Assembly (NCBI GenBank): GCA_963708855.1
Contig: CAVPUM010000010.1
Span: 214,732 to 278,731, forward strand
Reading direction: 5' to 3'
From: CAIWHR01 sp963708855
GTDB taxonomy: Bacteria; Pseudomonadota; Gammaproteobacteria; Burkholderiales; Casimicrobiaceae
Length of the DNA: 64,000 nt
The translations under genes and the position numbers were made by a program. The notes beneath the pieces are model-generated. The model ran no database searches and had not been told where the DNA came from. It saw only the letters and a list, made by a program, of their open reading frames with translations. Positions 24,095 to 33,572 of this stretch are shown piece by piece; position 1 is the first letter of the stretch, and each line of letters opens with the position of its first letter.

Positions 24095-26887
24095 TCAGAC
24101 ACCCTGGCGGACGACCGGCGCCTTCAACGCCTCGTCGAGCATGGTCGTCATTTCGGCAATGTGAGCTTGCGCGGCGGGCGACAGGCCTTTGCGCGATGCC
24201 GTGCTCCCGAGCTCGGCCCGAAGCGACTTGGCGTCGGCGCGAAACAGCGCGCGCGCGTCGGCCGGCATCGTTGCCGCCGGCCGCAGTAGCGCCGCGGCCA
24301 GTTTGCCGGCGTGCTCGCGTTGCAGATTACGCCGCAGCAGCGGAATGTCCTTGCCAGATTTCAACTCGCTCCATATCGATCGGCGCAGCGTCCCGTAGAG
24401 TTCCGCAAGCTGCAGCGCCTGCGCGGGATCGTCGAGCTTCGCTTCGCTGTCGAGCAGCCGCTGGGCAACGCTTTCACTCATCACGCGATTGAGCGATTCC
24501 CGCTGTACGGCGAGCACCTGGGCGGGAAGCGAGTAGTCGTAGCCGCGCGGCAACGTCTCGACGCCGCCGTTGAAATCGATATCCACGCGATCGAGATAGT
24601 CGACCGAAAGGCGGCGCAGGAATTCGGGCTTGAAACGGAAACTTTCGGCCGCGAAGACCCCGGTCGCGAGGATCTTCAATGCCGCGCGCTGCTTTTCCGT
24701 GGGGACCGGGTCGAGCGGCGCACGCGGCGAGCCAACGTGGTCGCGCAACACCGAAACGCCACCGATGTGCCTTGCCGCGATGATGCTTGCGGAACGCACC
24801 TGTTCGAGTCCGCGCGTGACGTTGCGCCGGAGCGAGGCATAGGATTCCCCATCCTTCAATGATCGCTCCTGCCAACGGTCCCACAACTCGTGGGCGAGCG
24901 CGATCCGCCAGGCGGCAAACTCGAGCGGGTCGGCACCGAGGTCACCCTGCGTTGCGTTAGGGTCGACGCCAGATGTCGTCTCTTCGTCCTGGGCGAACGC
25001 CAGCTGCGGCTCGGCGCTGCGTGCGGCGATACGCTTCAACAGCTCGGTTTCCTGCTCGGCGGGAACCTCCTTGTAGCCGTACTCGATCGCCCAGTAATCG
25101 TAGGGTCCGAGCGTGACCATGTTGAACGCGCCCTGTCTTTCCGTCGTGCGTGCGATGTTGACCGCGTTGTACTCCATCACCGAACCGGCGATGCCGTTGG
25201 CGCGCGTGAATTCGGGATCGCCGAGCTGCGCCTGCGTGTAGATCGTCGACGCGCGGAAGTTGTGCGTGAGGCCGAGCGCGTGCCCAATCTCGTGCATCAC
25301 GACCTCCTTGACCGCGGCCAGCACAAACTCCTCGGCTTCGGGGCTGTCGGGCTCGATCAGGCCCCGTGCCTCGAGGAGATCCAGCGCGAATCCCGTCTCG
25401 CTCGCGCCGAGCTCGGCGCGAGCGCAGACGAGTGCGTGGGGCATGCCGAATTGCGTCGGCCCGACCGGGGGCGGCACCAATTCGACCCGCTGGATCCGCC
25501 GGTTGCGGATGAGCACCGGATCGATGCCCACGTCGGCATCGAGAATCTCGCCGGTGCGGGGATCGACGATCGTCGGGCCAACACCGCCGAAAACGGGCCG
25601 CGCCGACAGCATCCAGCGGACGGACGCGTGGCGCGCGTCGGTCGTATCCCAGTCCGCATCGTCGGGTTGAATCTTGGCCTCCACCGCGTTCCTGAACCCG
25701 ATCCGCTCGAAGGCCTTGTTCCATTCGAGGACGCCGGCGATCACAGTGGGGCGGTAACGATCGGGGATGTTGCGGTCGAGCCAGAACACGATCGGCTGCT
25801 TCGGTTCGGAAAGGGCTGCCGCTGGGTCGCTCTTTTCGAGGCGCCAGCGTTTCACGTAGTTGACGCGTGGCGTGAATGCCGTGTCGTTGCCGTAGTCGAA
25901 GCGCGTCGTCGTGAAGTACCCGAGGCGGTCGTCGGCAAGGCGCGGGCGCATCGGCATGCTCGGCAGCTTGATGAAGTTGTGGCTGAACCCCAGCAGCAGG
26001 CTGCGGACGTCGGGCACGGTCGACGGTGGCGGAGTGAACGGAACTGCCCCGGGCGTCGCGGGCGGCTGGATCACGCGTCCGAGCACATAGTTCGCCGATA
26101 CGTTGATGCCGGTCTGCTCCGCCGATTGCCGGATCCCCGTGATGTGCGAGCCGCGGGCGTCGAAGGAGTAGGGCTGCCGGAACGTCCGCTCCAGTGTCCC
26201 GTTGGCGCCGGCAACGTCGGTGAGAAGCAGCGCCGTGGCCTCGATCAGCACCGATTTCCGGTCGGAATGCGGTTGCGAGACGATCGGTGCCGACGCGAGC
26301 AGGCTGTCGGCGAAAGCCTCCTCGACGGCGCGTGCCTCCGGAGTACCCGTCTTCGCGAAATAGCGCTGGTTCTTCGCGATCAGCTGGATCGTATTTCCCG
26401 TCCTGCGGAACGACACGACATGGTCGTACCACATGATCCCGCCGAAGAACCATTTTTCACCGAGGCCGCGGCTCAGGCTGGTCGATAACACGTAGAGCGT
26501 GTCGAACTGATCCGGGGCGAGCTCGAGCCAGGTCTTGTCGTCCTTCTGCCAGACGTGGAACAGACCCGGCGTTTCCTTCGCGTCCTTGATCACCTCCGCG
26601 AAGGGCTTCGGACCTGACGCCGCCGCCGCGGCCGCGCCTGCCGCCTGCGCGACGCTGGCGGGGGAGGCGCCCGGACGCGCACCTGCGACATTGCCCGCCG
26701 CCACGCCGGCCGCCACCGCCGCCGCGACTGTTGCGGTGTCGGTCGTCGGCTGCGCGGAACCCCCGGCGCCGGATGCGTCCGGGGCTCCAGGCACGCTCGC
26801 GCAGCCGCCGAGCAGCGCGCCGGCGACGGCAAGCGCAACGAGGAGGCGGGCCCGCGAACATCGGAGTGCGGGTTGAGTGGGGGACAT
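24095..26887 (-). CDS. Zinc-dependent Met-zincin metalloprotease, lipoprotein (DUF5117/DUF5118 type)
   Basis: Large secreted protease-like protein of 930 aa. The signal peptide ends in lipobox LLGGC near residue 29. An Ala/Gly/Thr-rich low-complexity linker follows, then the DUF5118/DUF5117 region (PFAEVIKDAKETPGLFHVWQK onward) and the zinc site HEIGHALGLTHNF with His532, Glu533, His536 and His542; the downstream MEYNAVN supplies the Met-turn. The ATG at 26887 is preceded by GAGGT. Substrate unknown. It interrupts the otherwise conserved miaB-phoH neighbourhood with 80 bp on the miaB side and 69 bp on the phoH side. Confidence 0.88.
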   Translation of the reverse strand: MSPTQPALRCSRARLLVALAVAGALLGGCASVPGAPDASGAGGSAQPTTDTATVAAAVAAGVAAGNVAGARPGASPASVAQAAGAAAAAASGPKPFAEVIKDAKETPGLFHVWQKDDKTWLELAPDQFDTLYVLSTSLSRGLGEKWFFGGIMWYDHVVSFRRTGNTIQLIAKNQRYFAKTGTPEARAVEEAFADSLLASAPIVSQPHSDRKSVLIEATALLLTDVAGANGTLERTFRQPYSFDARGSHITGIRQSAEQTGINVSANYVLGRVIQPPATPGAVPFTPPPSTVPDVRSLLLGFSHNFIKLPSMPMRPRLADDRLGYFTTTRFDYGNDTAFTPRVNYVKRWRLEKSDPAAALSEPKQPIVFWLDRNIPDRYRPTVIAGVLEWNKAFERIGFRNAVEAKIQPDDADWDTTDARHASVRWMLSARPVFGGVGPTIVDPRTGEILDADVGIDPVLIRNRRIQRVELVPPPVGPTQFGMPHALVCARAELGASETGFALDLLEARGLIEPDSPEAEEFVLAAVKEVVMHEIGHALGLTHNFRASTIYTQAQLGDPEFTRANGIAGSVMEYNAVNIARTTERQGAFNMVTLGPYDYWAIEYGYKEVPAEQETELLKRIAARSAEPQLAFAQDEETTSGVDPNATQGDLGADPLEFAAWRIALAHELWDRWQERSLKDGESYASLRRNVTRGLEQVRSASIIAARHIGGVSVLRDHVGSPRAPLDPVPTEKQRAALKILATGVFAAESFRFKPEFLRRLSVDYLDRVDIDFNGGVETLPRGYDYSLPAQVLAVQRESLNRVMSESVAQRLLDSEAKLDDPAQALQLAELYGTLRRSIWSELKSGKDIPLLRRNLQREHAGKLAAALLRPAATMPADARALFRADAKSLRAELGSTASRKGLSPAAQAHIAEMTTMLDEALKAPVVRQGV

Positions 26888-26967
26888 CGTGGTTACCTCG
26901 CGATTGGAAACGTGGGGTTGACCGCGAACTGCGATTGGACCCTCGCCTGCGTGCCGCGCGCCGCGCG

Positions 26968-28302
26968 TCAGTGCGCGTCGGCCAGTTCGCCGCGCAGCGA
27001 GTGCGCCCGCGCCGCGGTGATCGTGACGCCGGCGTACGAGCCGATGCGCGACGCGTCCCCGGCAAAATTCACGACCCGGTTGTTCTCCGTCCGGGCCGCG
27101 AGCTCGTTCCTGTTCCTCGCGGCACGGCCCGTTACCAGCACCCGCTGTCGCGTACCGACCATCGCCGCGCTGTGCGCGCGGTATTGCCCGTCGAGCCGCG
27201 CCTGCAGTGCCTCGAGGCGTGTCTGCTGCACCGCCGCCGGCACCGGGTCGCCGAGCGCCGCCGCGGGCGTGCCCGGGCGGGGGCTGTACGCGAAACTGAA
27301 CGCGCCGTCGAAGTCGACGTCCGCGACCAGCTTCATCGTCTGCGCGAAGTCGGAGTCCGACTCGCCGGGGAAGCCGACGATGAAATCGGAGGTGAGCGAG
27401 ATCCCGGGCCGCTCTGCCCGCAGCTTCCTGACGGTCGATCTGTACTCCAGCGACGTGTATCCGCGCTTCATGGCCGCCAGCATCCGGTCGGAACCCGACT
27501 GCACCGGCAGGTGCAGGTGCGAAACCAGCTTGCCGACCCTGCCGTAGACGGCGATGAGCCGAGGGGTCATCTCCTTCGGATGCGACGTCGTGTAGCGGAT
27601 GCGCTGGATGCCGGGAATCTCGGCGACGTACTCGATCAATGCGGCCAGGTCGGCGATCTCGCCGGCGCCGCCCATCGGTCCGCGATACGCGTTCACATTC
27701 TGCCCGAGCAGCGTGATTTCGACGACGCCCTGGTCGGCGAGGTCGGCCACCTCGGTCAGTACGTCGTCGAAGGGCCGCGAGACCTCCTCGCCTCGCGTGT
27801 AGGGGACGACGCAGAAAGTGCAGTATTTGCTGCAACCCTCCATGATCGACACGAACGCGGAGGCACCCTCGACCCGTGGCGGTGGCAGGTGATCGAATTT
27901 CTCGATGGCCGGAAACGCGACGTCGACCTGTGACATTCCCGTCCTGCGGTGCTCCCGGATCAACGCCGGCAGCCGGTGCAGCGTCTGCGGGCCGAAGACG
28001 ACGTCGACGTACGGGGCGCGCCCGACGATTCCAGCGCCCTCCTGGCTCGCGACGCAGCCGCCAACGCCGATGATGAGGTCCGGCCGGTCGGCCTTCAGTT
28101 CGCGCACGCGTCCGAGATCGTGGAACACGCGCTCCTGCGCCTTTTCGCGCACCGAGCAGGTATTGAACAGGATGACGTCGGCGTCCTCGGGTCGATCGGT
28201 GAGCGCGAAGCCGCCGTCCGCTTCGAGCACGTCGGCGATCTTGTCCGAGTCGTACTCGTTCATCTGGCAGCCGAAGGTGCGGATGTAGAGCTTGGGCGTC
28301 AC
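26968..28302 (-). CDS. miaB: tRNA-2-methylthio-N6-dimethylallyladenosine synthase
   Basis: Radical-SAM enzyme of 444 aa that methylthiolates i6A37 of tRNAs. The N-terminal UPF0004 domain holds the auxiliary cluster cysteines (FGCQMNEYDS, FNTCSVREKA, VGGCVASQEG), the radical-SAM motif CSKYCTFCVVP is CX3CX2C, and a TRAM domain ends the protein. It heads the minus-strand gene series. A TATAAT hexamer lies 61 bp ahead of the start. Confidence 0.96.
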   Translation of the reverse strand: MTPKLYIRTFGCQMNEYDSDKIADVLEADGGFALTDRPEDADVILFNTCSVREKAQERVFHDLGRVRELKADRPDLIIGVGGCVASQEGAGIVGRAPYVDVVFGPQTLHRLPALIREHRRTGMSQVDVAFPAIEKFDHLPPPRVEGASAFVSIMEGCSKYCTFCVVPYTRGEEVSRPFDDVLTEVADLADQGVVEITLLGQNVNAYRGPMGGAGEIADLAALIEYVAEIPGIQRIRYTTSHPKEMTPRLIAVYGRVGKLVSHLHLPVQSGSDRMLAAMKRGYTSLEYRSTVRKLRAERPGISLTSDFIVGFPGESDSDFAQTMKLVADVDFDGAFSFAYSPRPGTPAAALGDPVPAAVQQTRLEALQARLDGQYRAHSAAMVGTRQRVLVTGRAARNRNELAARTENNRVVNFAGDASRIGSYAGVTITAARAHSLRGELADAH

Positions 28303-28362
28303 ATGCGCGCCCCGGGGCCGGCGGTTATCCGGTGGGGGGCGGAAGCCATTGAAAGGGCGACG

Positions 28363-28368
28363 ATTATA
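28363..28368 (-). promoter_or_regulatory. Candidate -10 box for miaB
   Basis: A perfect TATAAT on the minus strand, 61 bp before the miaB start, in otherwise GC-rich sequence. No convincing -35 box is seen at 16-18 bp. Confidence 0.4.
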
Positions 28369-28441
28369 GCAGGCGGCCGGGGAGCCCTGCTCGGCCGGTC
28401 GAACGATGGCGCCAGCCCATGATCGGGGCCGGCGGCCGGGG

Positions 28442-28447
28442 TAGAAT
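28442..28447 (+). promoter_or_regulatory. Candidate -10 box for the btuB leader
   Basis: TAGAAT on the plus strand lies about 8 bp before the first conserved base of the cobalamin riboswitch, where a -10 element would be expected. No good -35 is visible. Confidence 0.45.
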
Positions 28448-28454
28448 CAGGCCA

Positions 28455-28663
28455 CGCAGGTGTCCGCCGCGAATCCCTCGTGGCGGGTGAAACGGGAATG
28501 CGGTGCCGCGCGGAGTGAACCCGCGTCACTCCGCAGCTGCCCCCGCAACGGTAAGCCAGTGCGGGCCGCCCCACGCGCCACTGTCGCGACGCTTCGACCG
28601 GAGCGATGCGACGGGAAGGCGGGCGGCCAAGACTGGCGAGCCCGGAGACCGGCCTGCGCCCGG
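28455..28663 (+). ncRNA. Cobalamin riboswitch
   Basis: B12-sensing leader RNA ahead of btuB. The conserved parts appear in the right order: the GGTG region near 28502, the B12-box core GCTGCCCCCGCAACGGTAAG at 28536-28555, CCACTG near 28578, GGGAAGGCGGGC near 28613 and the closing GCGAGCCCGGAGACCGGCCTGC at 28636-28657. It ends about 130 nt before the btuB start. High adenosylcobalamin should shut down btuB-btuF expression, presumably at translation, as no clear terminator is seen. Exact ends are estimated. Confidence 0.93.
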
Positions 28664-28790
28664 GTCGCGACGCGCTGCGATTGGCGTTTCCGATCCGGCG
28701 ACATGACGAGCGTTGCCGTGTTGCAATCCGCAGCCGCACGGGGCGTGCGCCATCGCCGCGCGGGGTCGCGCGGCACTCGCGGAGATCGCC

Positions 28791-30707
28791 ATGTCTCGTT
28801 CCCCCGCGCCGCGCTGCGTCCTTGCCGGTGTGTCGGCCCCAGCGTCTTGCATTGCGCCGTGCGCCGTGCGCCCCGCCTGCGCCGCGACGCTGCTGCTCGC
28901 CGCCGTTGCGCCGGTCGCACTGGCACAACAGAATCTGCCCCCGAAGCCGGTCCGGTTCGATTCGTTCGCGGTCACCGCGACGCGAAGCTCGCAGCCGATT
29001 GCCGACGTGCTTGCCGACATCACGGTGATCGGGGCGGAGGAGATCGCGCGCGCCGGCGCGCAGAGCGTGACCGAGCTCCTGGCCCGTCAGCCCGGCGTCG
29101 AAATCGTCCAGAACGGCGGTCCTGGCGCCGTATCGGGGGTCTTCCTGCGCGGCGCGAATCGCGGCCAGACGCTGGTGCTGATCGATGGGGTGAGGATCGC
29201 GTCGTCGAGCGCCGGGGCAACGTCGCTCGAGGCGATACCGCTCGACCAGATCGACCGTATCGAGATCCTGCGCGGGCCGGCGTCCAGCCTCTACGGCGCG
29301 GATGCCATCGGCGGTGTCGTGCAGGTGTTCACGCGGCGCGGTGTCGGCGCGCCCTCCGGCAACGCCAGCGCGGGCTACGGCACGTACGGGACCTGGGACG
29401 TCAGGGGCGGCGTGTCCGGCGCCGCGGGGCCGGTGCAATACGCGCTGCAGGCGGCGGCCAAGGCGAGCAGCGGCTTCAATGCGATCGCGAATCCGGCAAA
29501 TTTCCTGTTCAATCCCGACAAAGACGGGTACGACAACCGGAGCCTGTCGGCGAACGTCGGGCTTGCCGCAGCCACGGAACAGGATTTCACCGGACAGTTT
29601 TTCCGCAGCCGCCTCGACAACCAGTTCGACGGGGGCCCGGATTTCGACGACCGGACGATCACGGTGGCCGAGACCTGGCAAGTCGCGAGCCGCAATCGCC
29701 TGGCGCCCTTCTGGGTGTCGAGGCTGTCGGCGGGCGTCGGGATCGACGACAGCCAGACCCGGACGGGGTATGGCGACTTCCCGTTCAAGTCGACCCAGCG
29801 GCAGTACGCCTGGCAGAACGAATTCACGCTGCCCGCGGGCGCGCTGACCGCAGGCTTCGAGCGGCGCGAGGAGCGGGTGGCGACGGACGCCGGATTCGCG
29901 ACGACGGAACGCAACACGAACTCGCTGTTCGGCATCTACCAGTTGCGCCTCGATGCGCACACGCTGCAGGCGAACCTGCGCCGCGACGATTCGAGCCAGT
30001 ATGGCGCAAAGACCACCGGTGCCATCACCTACGGCTATCGTTTCGCGCCGTCGCTGCGCGTGACCGCGGGTTATGCCACCGGTTTCAAGGCACCGTCGTT
30101 CAACGACCTGTATTACCCGGGTTTCGCCAATCCCGATCTCGTCCCGGAAACGTCGAAGAACATCGAGGCGGGCGTCTACTGGACCGGCAATGTCGCCGGC
30201 GCGAGCCTCGATGCGCGCGCCGTCGCCTACCGCAACCGCATCTCGCAGCTGATCGTCTTCCAGTGCGACGCCGACTTCATTTGCGCGCCGCGCAACGTGG
30301 ATCGCGCAACGCTCGAAGGCGTGACGCTTGGCCTCGAGGCGCGTGCCGACAGCGGCGTGACCGCCGGCGTGTCGCTGGATTTCCAGTCGCCCGAGGACGA
30401 TGTCACGGGCAGGCTCCTGCCGCGGCGGGCGCGCCGGCACGGTACCCTGGCGGCGGGGTATCCGCTGGGTTCCGCGCGCGTGGGCGTGGAACTGCTCGCG
30501 TCGTCGCTGCGCTTCGACGATCCGGCCAACCTGGTGAAGATGGGCGGCTATGCCACCGTCAACCTCACCGCGGAGTGGACGATCGCGCCCGGCGTCACGC
30601 TGTTCGCACGCGCGGACAACGTGTTCGACAGGAATTACGAACTCGCCGCGGGTTACGCGACGGGCGGCGCAACCGTGTTCGCCGGCGTGCGCGCACTGCT
30701 GCGATGA
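28791..30707 (+). CDS. btuB: TonB-dependent vitamin B12 receptor BtuB
   Basis: Outer-membrane receptor of 638 aa for cobalamin. A signal peptide (cleaved after PVALA, near residue 45) precedes the TonB box-like FDSFAVTATR, the plug domain (ADITVIGAEEIARAG, VFLRGANRGQTLVLIDG, LRGPASSLYGADAIGG) and a 22-strand barrel with a C-terminal Arg-rather-than-Phe end (VRALLR). The ATG at 28791 has GGAGA ahead of it; the frame is open further upstream to 28713. The riboswitch immediately upstream specifies the substrate as a corrinoid. Its stop overlaps the btuF start. Confidence 0.92.
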   Translation: MSRSPAPRCVLAGVSAPASCIAPCAVRPACAATLLLAAVAPVALAQQNLPPKPVRFDSFAVTATRSSQPIADVLADITVIGAEEIARAGAQSVTELLARQPGVEIVQNGGPGAVSGVFLRGANRGQTLVLIDGVRIASSSAGATSLEAIPLDQIDRIEILRGPASSLYGADAIGGVVQVFTRRGVGAPSGNASAGYGTYGTWDVRGGVSGAAGPVQYALQAAAKASSGFNAIANPANFLFNPDKDGYDNRSLSANVGLAAATEQDFTGQFFRSRLDNQFDGGPDFDDRTITVAETWQVASRNRLAPFWVSRLSAGVGIDDSQTRTGYGDFPFKSTQRQYAWQNEFTLPAGALTAGFERREERVATDAGFATTERNTNSLFGIYQLRLDAHTLQANLRRDDSSQYGAKTTGAITYGYRFAPSLRVTAGYATGFKAPSFNDLYYPGFANPDLVPETSKNIEAGVYWTGNVAGASLDARAVAYRNRISQLIVFQCDADFICAPRNVDRATLEGVTLGLEARADSGVTAGVSLDFQSPEDDVTGRLLPRRARRHGTLAAGYPLGSARVGVELLASSLRFDDPANLVKMGGYATVNLTAEWTIAPGVTLFARADNVFDRNYELAAGYATGGATVFAGVRALLR

Positions 30708-31591
30708 GCGTCGCCGCGATCGGGCAGGTCCTGGTGGCAGCGCTTGCCGCGTGGCTGCCCGCCGTGCTGGCCGCGGTGCAGGTGGTCGACGACGCGGGCA
30801 CGACGGTGAGGCTGGCGGTGCCTGCGTCACGGATCGTCAGCCTCGCGCCGCACGCCACCGAGTTGCTGTATGCCGCAGGCGCCGGCGAGCGTGTCGTCGG
30901 CGTGCTCGCCACGTCCGATTGGCCCCCGGAAGCCGCGGGGAAGCCCAGGGTGGGCGACTCCCGCGCGCTCGACCTCGAGCGCATCGTGGCACTCGGGCCC
31001 GACCTGGTCGTCACCTGGCCCTATGCGGCACCGGCGCAGGTCGGGGCGCTCGTCGCGCGCGGCATCCCGGTTTTCGTCGCGAATCCGGCGACGATCGACG
31101 GCATCGCGCTGGATCTCGAACGCCTGGGGAAGCTCGCCGGCACGTCGCCGACAGCGACGCCGCGGGCGGCAAACCTGCGCGCGCGGCTGGCGCGTCTGCA
31201 AGCTCGCTACGCAGGGGCGCGAACGGTACGCGTGTTCTACGAGATCTGGAACGCTCCGCTCTACACGATCGGCGGCGCCCACCTGATCTCGCAGGCGCTG
31301 CGCGTGTGCGGCGGCGAGAACGTGTTCGCGGCGCTGACGCTGCCCGCGCCCGGCGTGAGCGTCGAAGCGGTGATCGAAGCGAAGCCGGAGGCGATCATCG
31401 CCGGCGCCGACGGCGCCGTGCGCCCCTCGTGGCTCGACGACTGGAAGCGCTGGCCTGCGCTCCCCGCCGTCGCGCGCGGGAATCTCTACACCGTAGACGC
31501 GAATCTCCTGCACCGCGCGGGACCGCGGTTCGTCGACGGTGTCGAGGCGCTGTGTGCGACGCTCGTGCAAGCGCGCGAGGGATTGCGCTGA
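30704..31591 (+). CDS. btuF: Cobalamin ABC transporter substrate-binding protein BtuF
   Basis: Periplasmic class III binding protein of 295 aa that hands B12 to BtuCD. A signal peptide (to about residue 27) precedes two Rossmann-like lobes joined by a long helix: RIVSLAPHATELLYAAGAGERVVGV, VGDSRALDLERIVALGPDLV and GGENVFAALTLPAPGVSVEAV. It overlaps btuB by 4 bp (ATGA), so it shares the riboswitch. The permease and ATPase genes converge on it from the other strand. Confidence 0.9.
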   Translation: MSVAAIGQVLVAALAAWLPAVLAAVQVVDDAGTTVRLAVPASRIVSLAPHATELLYAAGAGERVVGVLATSDWPPEAAGKPRVGDSRALDLERIVALGPDLVVTWPYAAPAQVGALVARGIPVFVANPATIDGIALDLERLGKLAGTSPTATPRAANLRARLARLQARYAGARTVRVFYEIWNAPLYTIGGAHLISQALRVCGGENVFAALTLPAPGVSVEAVIEAKPEAIIAGADGAVRPSWLDDWKRWPALPAVARGNLYTVDANLLHRAGPRFVDGVEALCATLVQAREGLR

Positions 31592-31624
31592 GCGCAGGCC
31601 ATCGTCGCGAGCCCGCCCGCGGCG

Positions 31625-32401
31625 TCAGACCGGCAGGAAGGTTCGTGTCGCGCCCTCGCCCACTGCAAGGAGCCGATGCCCGAAGAGCTCCGACAGCGTC
31701 GCGCTCGTCAGGATGTCGCCGGCGGCGCCGGTGCGCGCGCGTCCGCCGCCGAGCGCGATCGCGTGATCCGCGTAGCGCAGCGCGAGGTGCAGGTCGTGCA
31801 GCACCATCACGACGGCCTTGCCATGGCTGCGCGCCAAAGCCGCGACCGTGTCGAGCGCGGCGACCTGGGCGCCGAGGTCGAGGTGCGACGACGGTTCGTC
31901 CAGCAGAAGGAGCCCGGAATCCTGGGCCACCAGCGCCGCCAGCGCGAGGCGTCGCCGTTCGCCGCCGGACAGCGTGCGCGCGTCGCGGCCGTCGAGTCCC
32001 GCGAGGCCGAACGTCGACAGGGCGGCGCGCGCGCGATCGATGTCGGCGGCCGACTCCCATTGCCAGCGCGAAAGGTGCGGATGGCGCCCGACGAGCGCGG
32101 TCTCCAGCACGGTCGCGGGGAAATGGTCGACGCTGTCCTGTGGCAGGAACCCCCGTCGCCGCGCGCGCTCGCGCGGACCGAGGGCCGCCAGCGGCGTGCC
32201 GTCGTACGCGATCTCGCCGGCCTGCGCAGCCCTGAGCCCTGCCAGCGTGGTCATGAGCGTGGTCTTGCCTGCGCCGTTCGGTCCGATGAGGACCCAGCAC
32301 TCGCCGGCGCGAACGTCGAGGTCGAGCCCAGAAACGAGAATGCGGCCGGCGACCGAAACCGCCAGCCGGCGGCACGACAGGCGCGGCGCGGCGCCCGTCA
32401 C
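31625..32401 (-). CDS. btuD: Cobalamin ABC transporter ATP-binding protein BtuD
   Basis: Cytoplasmic ATPase of 258 aa. Walker A GPNGAGKTT near residue 40, Q-loop FLPQD, signature LSGGERRRLALA, Walker B LLLLDEPSSHLD and the switch histidine in VLHDLHLAL are all intact. It overlaps btuC by 4 bp. The family also serves haem and siderophores; the neighbouring B12 riboswitch, btuB and btuF make B12 most likely. Confidence 0.9.
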   Translation of the reverse strand: MTGAAPRLSCRRLAVSVAGRILVSGLDLDVRAGECWVLIGPNGAGKTTLMTTLAGLRAAQAGEIAYDGTPLAALGPRERARRRGFLPQDSVDHFPATVLETALVGRHPHLSRWQWESAADIDRARAALSTFGLAGLDGRDARTLSGGERRRLALAALVAQDSGLLLLDEPSSHLDLGAQVAALDTVAALARSHGKAVVMVLHDLHLALRYADHAIALGGGRARTGAAGDILTSATLSELFGHRLLAVGEGATRTFLPV

Positions 32402-33408
32402 GAGCGGCTCCGGGTCAACAGCGCGAGGAGCACCGGGACTCCCACGAGCGCGGTGATCACCCCGACGGGCAACTGAATCGGCGCGGCGACCGTTCGCGCG
32501 AGCGTGTCCGCCAGCAACAGCAGGGCGCCACCCATCAGGACGCTGGCCGGGAGCAGCACGCGCTGGTCGTTGCCGATCGCCATGCGCAGACCATGCGGCA
32601 CGACGAGGCCCACGAAGCCGACGCTGCCGGCGGTCGTGACGGCGGCCGCGGTGGCGAATGCGGCGACGGCGCAGAGCACGAGCGTGGTGCGCGCCACCGC
32701 CACGCCGAGGGCCGCGGCCACATCCTCCCCGCGCGCGAGGACATTGAGGTCCCGCGCCGACGCGAGCGAGAAGAGGAGCGCAACGGCCAGCGTCACGAGC
32801 GCGGGCGTCGCGGCGGTCGCGCCACCCAGGTCGCCGATCAGCCAGAAAAGCATGCCCTTGACCTGCGCGTCAGGCGCGAGCGTGAGCATCAGCGCGATCA
32901 ATGCGCCCCATCCGGCAGCGACGATCACGCCCGTGAGCAGCAGCCGCGTCGTGGTCCACGGCGCGCGATCGGCGCCGGTGCGCGCGAGGCCGAACACGAT
33001 GAGCGTCGAGGCGAACGCGCCGACGAGGGCGGCCGGCGTCACCAGTGCCGCGACGCCCGCGAGCATGGCGCCCAGCGCGCCCACGGCCGCCCCGCCCGAA
33101 AGACCCAGGATGTAGGGGTCGGCCAGCGGATTGCGCAGCAGCACCTGCATCAGCGCACCCGCGAGCGCCAGCAGGCCGCCTACCGCGAAGGCCGCCAGCG
33201 CGCGCGGCAGGCGCAGCTCGCGCACGATGGCGGACTCGGTTCCGGACGCGTCCCCCGTGAGTGCGTGGAAGATCGCGGTGGCGTCGACGGCGACGCTGCC
33301 GACGGACAGAGCCCAGACCAGCGCGAAGAGCACGGCCACGGCCAGCACGGCGAGGGTGGCGGCCGCGCGGCCGGGGGTCGCGGATCCGGAGTGGGGCGGT
33401 GCGGGCAT
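32398..33408 (-). CDS. btuC: Cobalamin ABC transporter permease BtuC (FecCD family)
   Basis: Inner-membrane permease of 336 aa with about ten hydrophobic helices. FecCD landmarks are RLPRALAAFAVGGLLALAGA, NPLADPYILGLSGGAAVGA and GSVGFVGLVVPHGLR (coupling helix region). No riboswitch consensus is present in its 164-bp upstream gap, so expression may differ from that of btuBF. A TATAAT lies 50 bp ahead of the start. Confidence 0.91.
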   Translation of the reverse strand: MPAPPHSGSATPGRAAATLAVLAVAVLFALVWALSVGSVAVDATAIFHALTGDASGTESAIVRELRLPRALAAFAVGGLLALAGALMQVLLRNPLADPYILGLSGGAAVGALGAMLAGVAALVTPAALVGAFASTLIVFGLARTGADRAPWTTTRLLLTGVIVAAGWGALIALMLTLAPDAQVKGMLFWLIGDLGGATAATPALVTLAVALLFSLASARDLNVLARGEDVAAALGVAVARTTLVLCAVAAFATAAAVTTAGSVGFVGLVVPHGLRMAIGNDQRVLLPASVLMGGALLLLADTLARTVAAPIQLPVGVITALVGVPVLLALLTRSRS

Positions 33409-33458
33409 GGTGGACGGGCGAAGGCGCAGGACACTTGGTCGCGGTCGCGCCAGCGCCG

Positions 33459-33464
33459 ATTATA
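33459..33464 (-). promoter_or_regulatory. Candidate -10 box for btuC
   Basis: TATAAT on the minus strand, 50 bp before btuC. The -35 region is weak. With the plus-strand TATAAT at 33522 it marks the divergent btuC/greB promoter region. Confidence 0.4.
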
Positions 33465-33521
33465 GAGGCGGCTGCCCGCGGCACCGGCATGGGGCAGGGC
33501 CCGGCGCGACCTGCGCGCGGC

Positions 33522-33527
33522 TATAAT
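33522..33527 (+). promoter_or_regulatory. Candidate -10 box for greB
   Basis: TATAAT on the plus strand, 45 bp before the greB start, in GC-rich surroundings. The -35 region is not recognisable. Confidence 0.4.
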
Positions 33528-33572
33528 CATCCTCCTGCCGTGCAGGAGCGCGGCGGAGCCACCGGGAGCACG

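Noticed and set aside
28299..30830. 843-codon open frame on the minus strand opposite btuB
   Set aside because: Shadow of btuB and of the riboswitch region; no recognisable motif.
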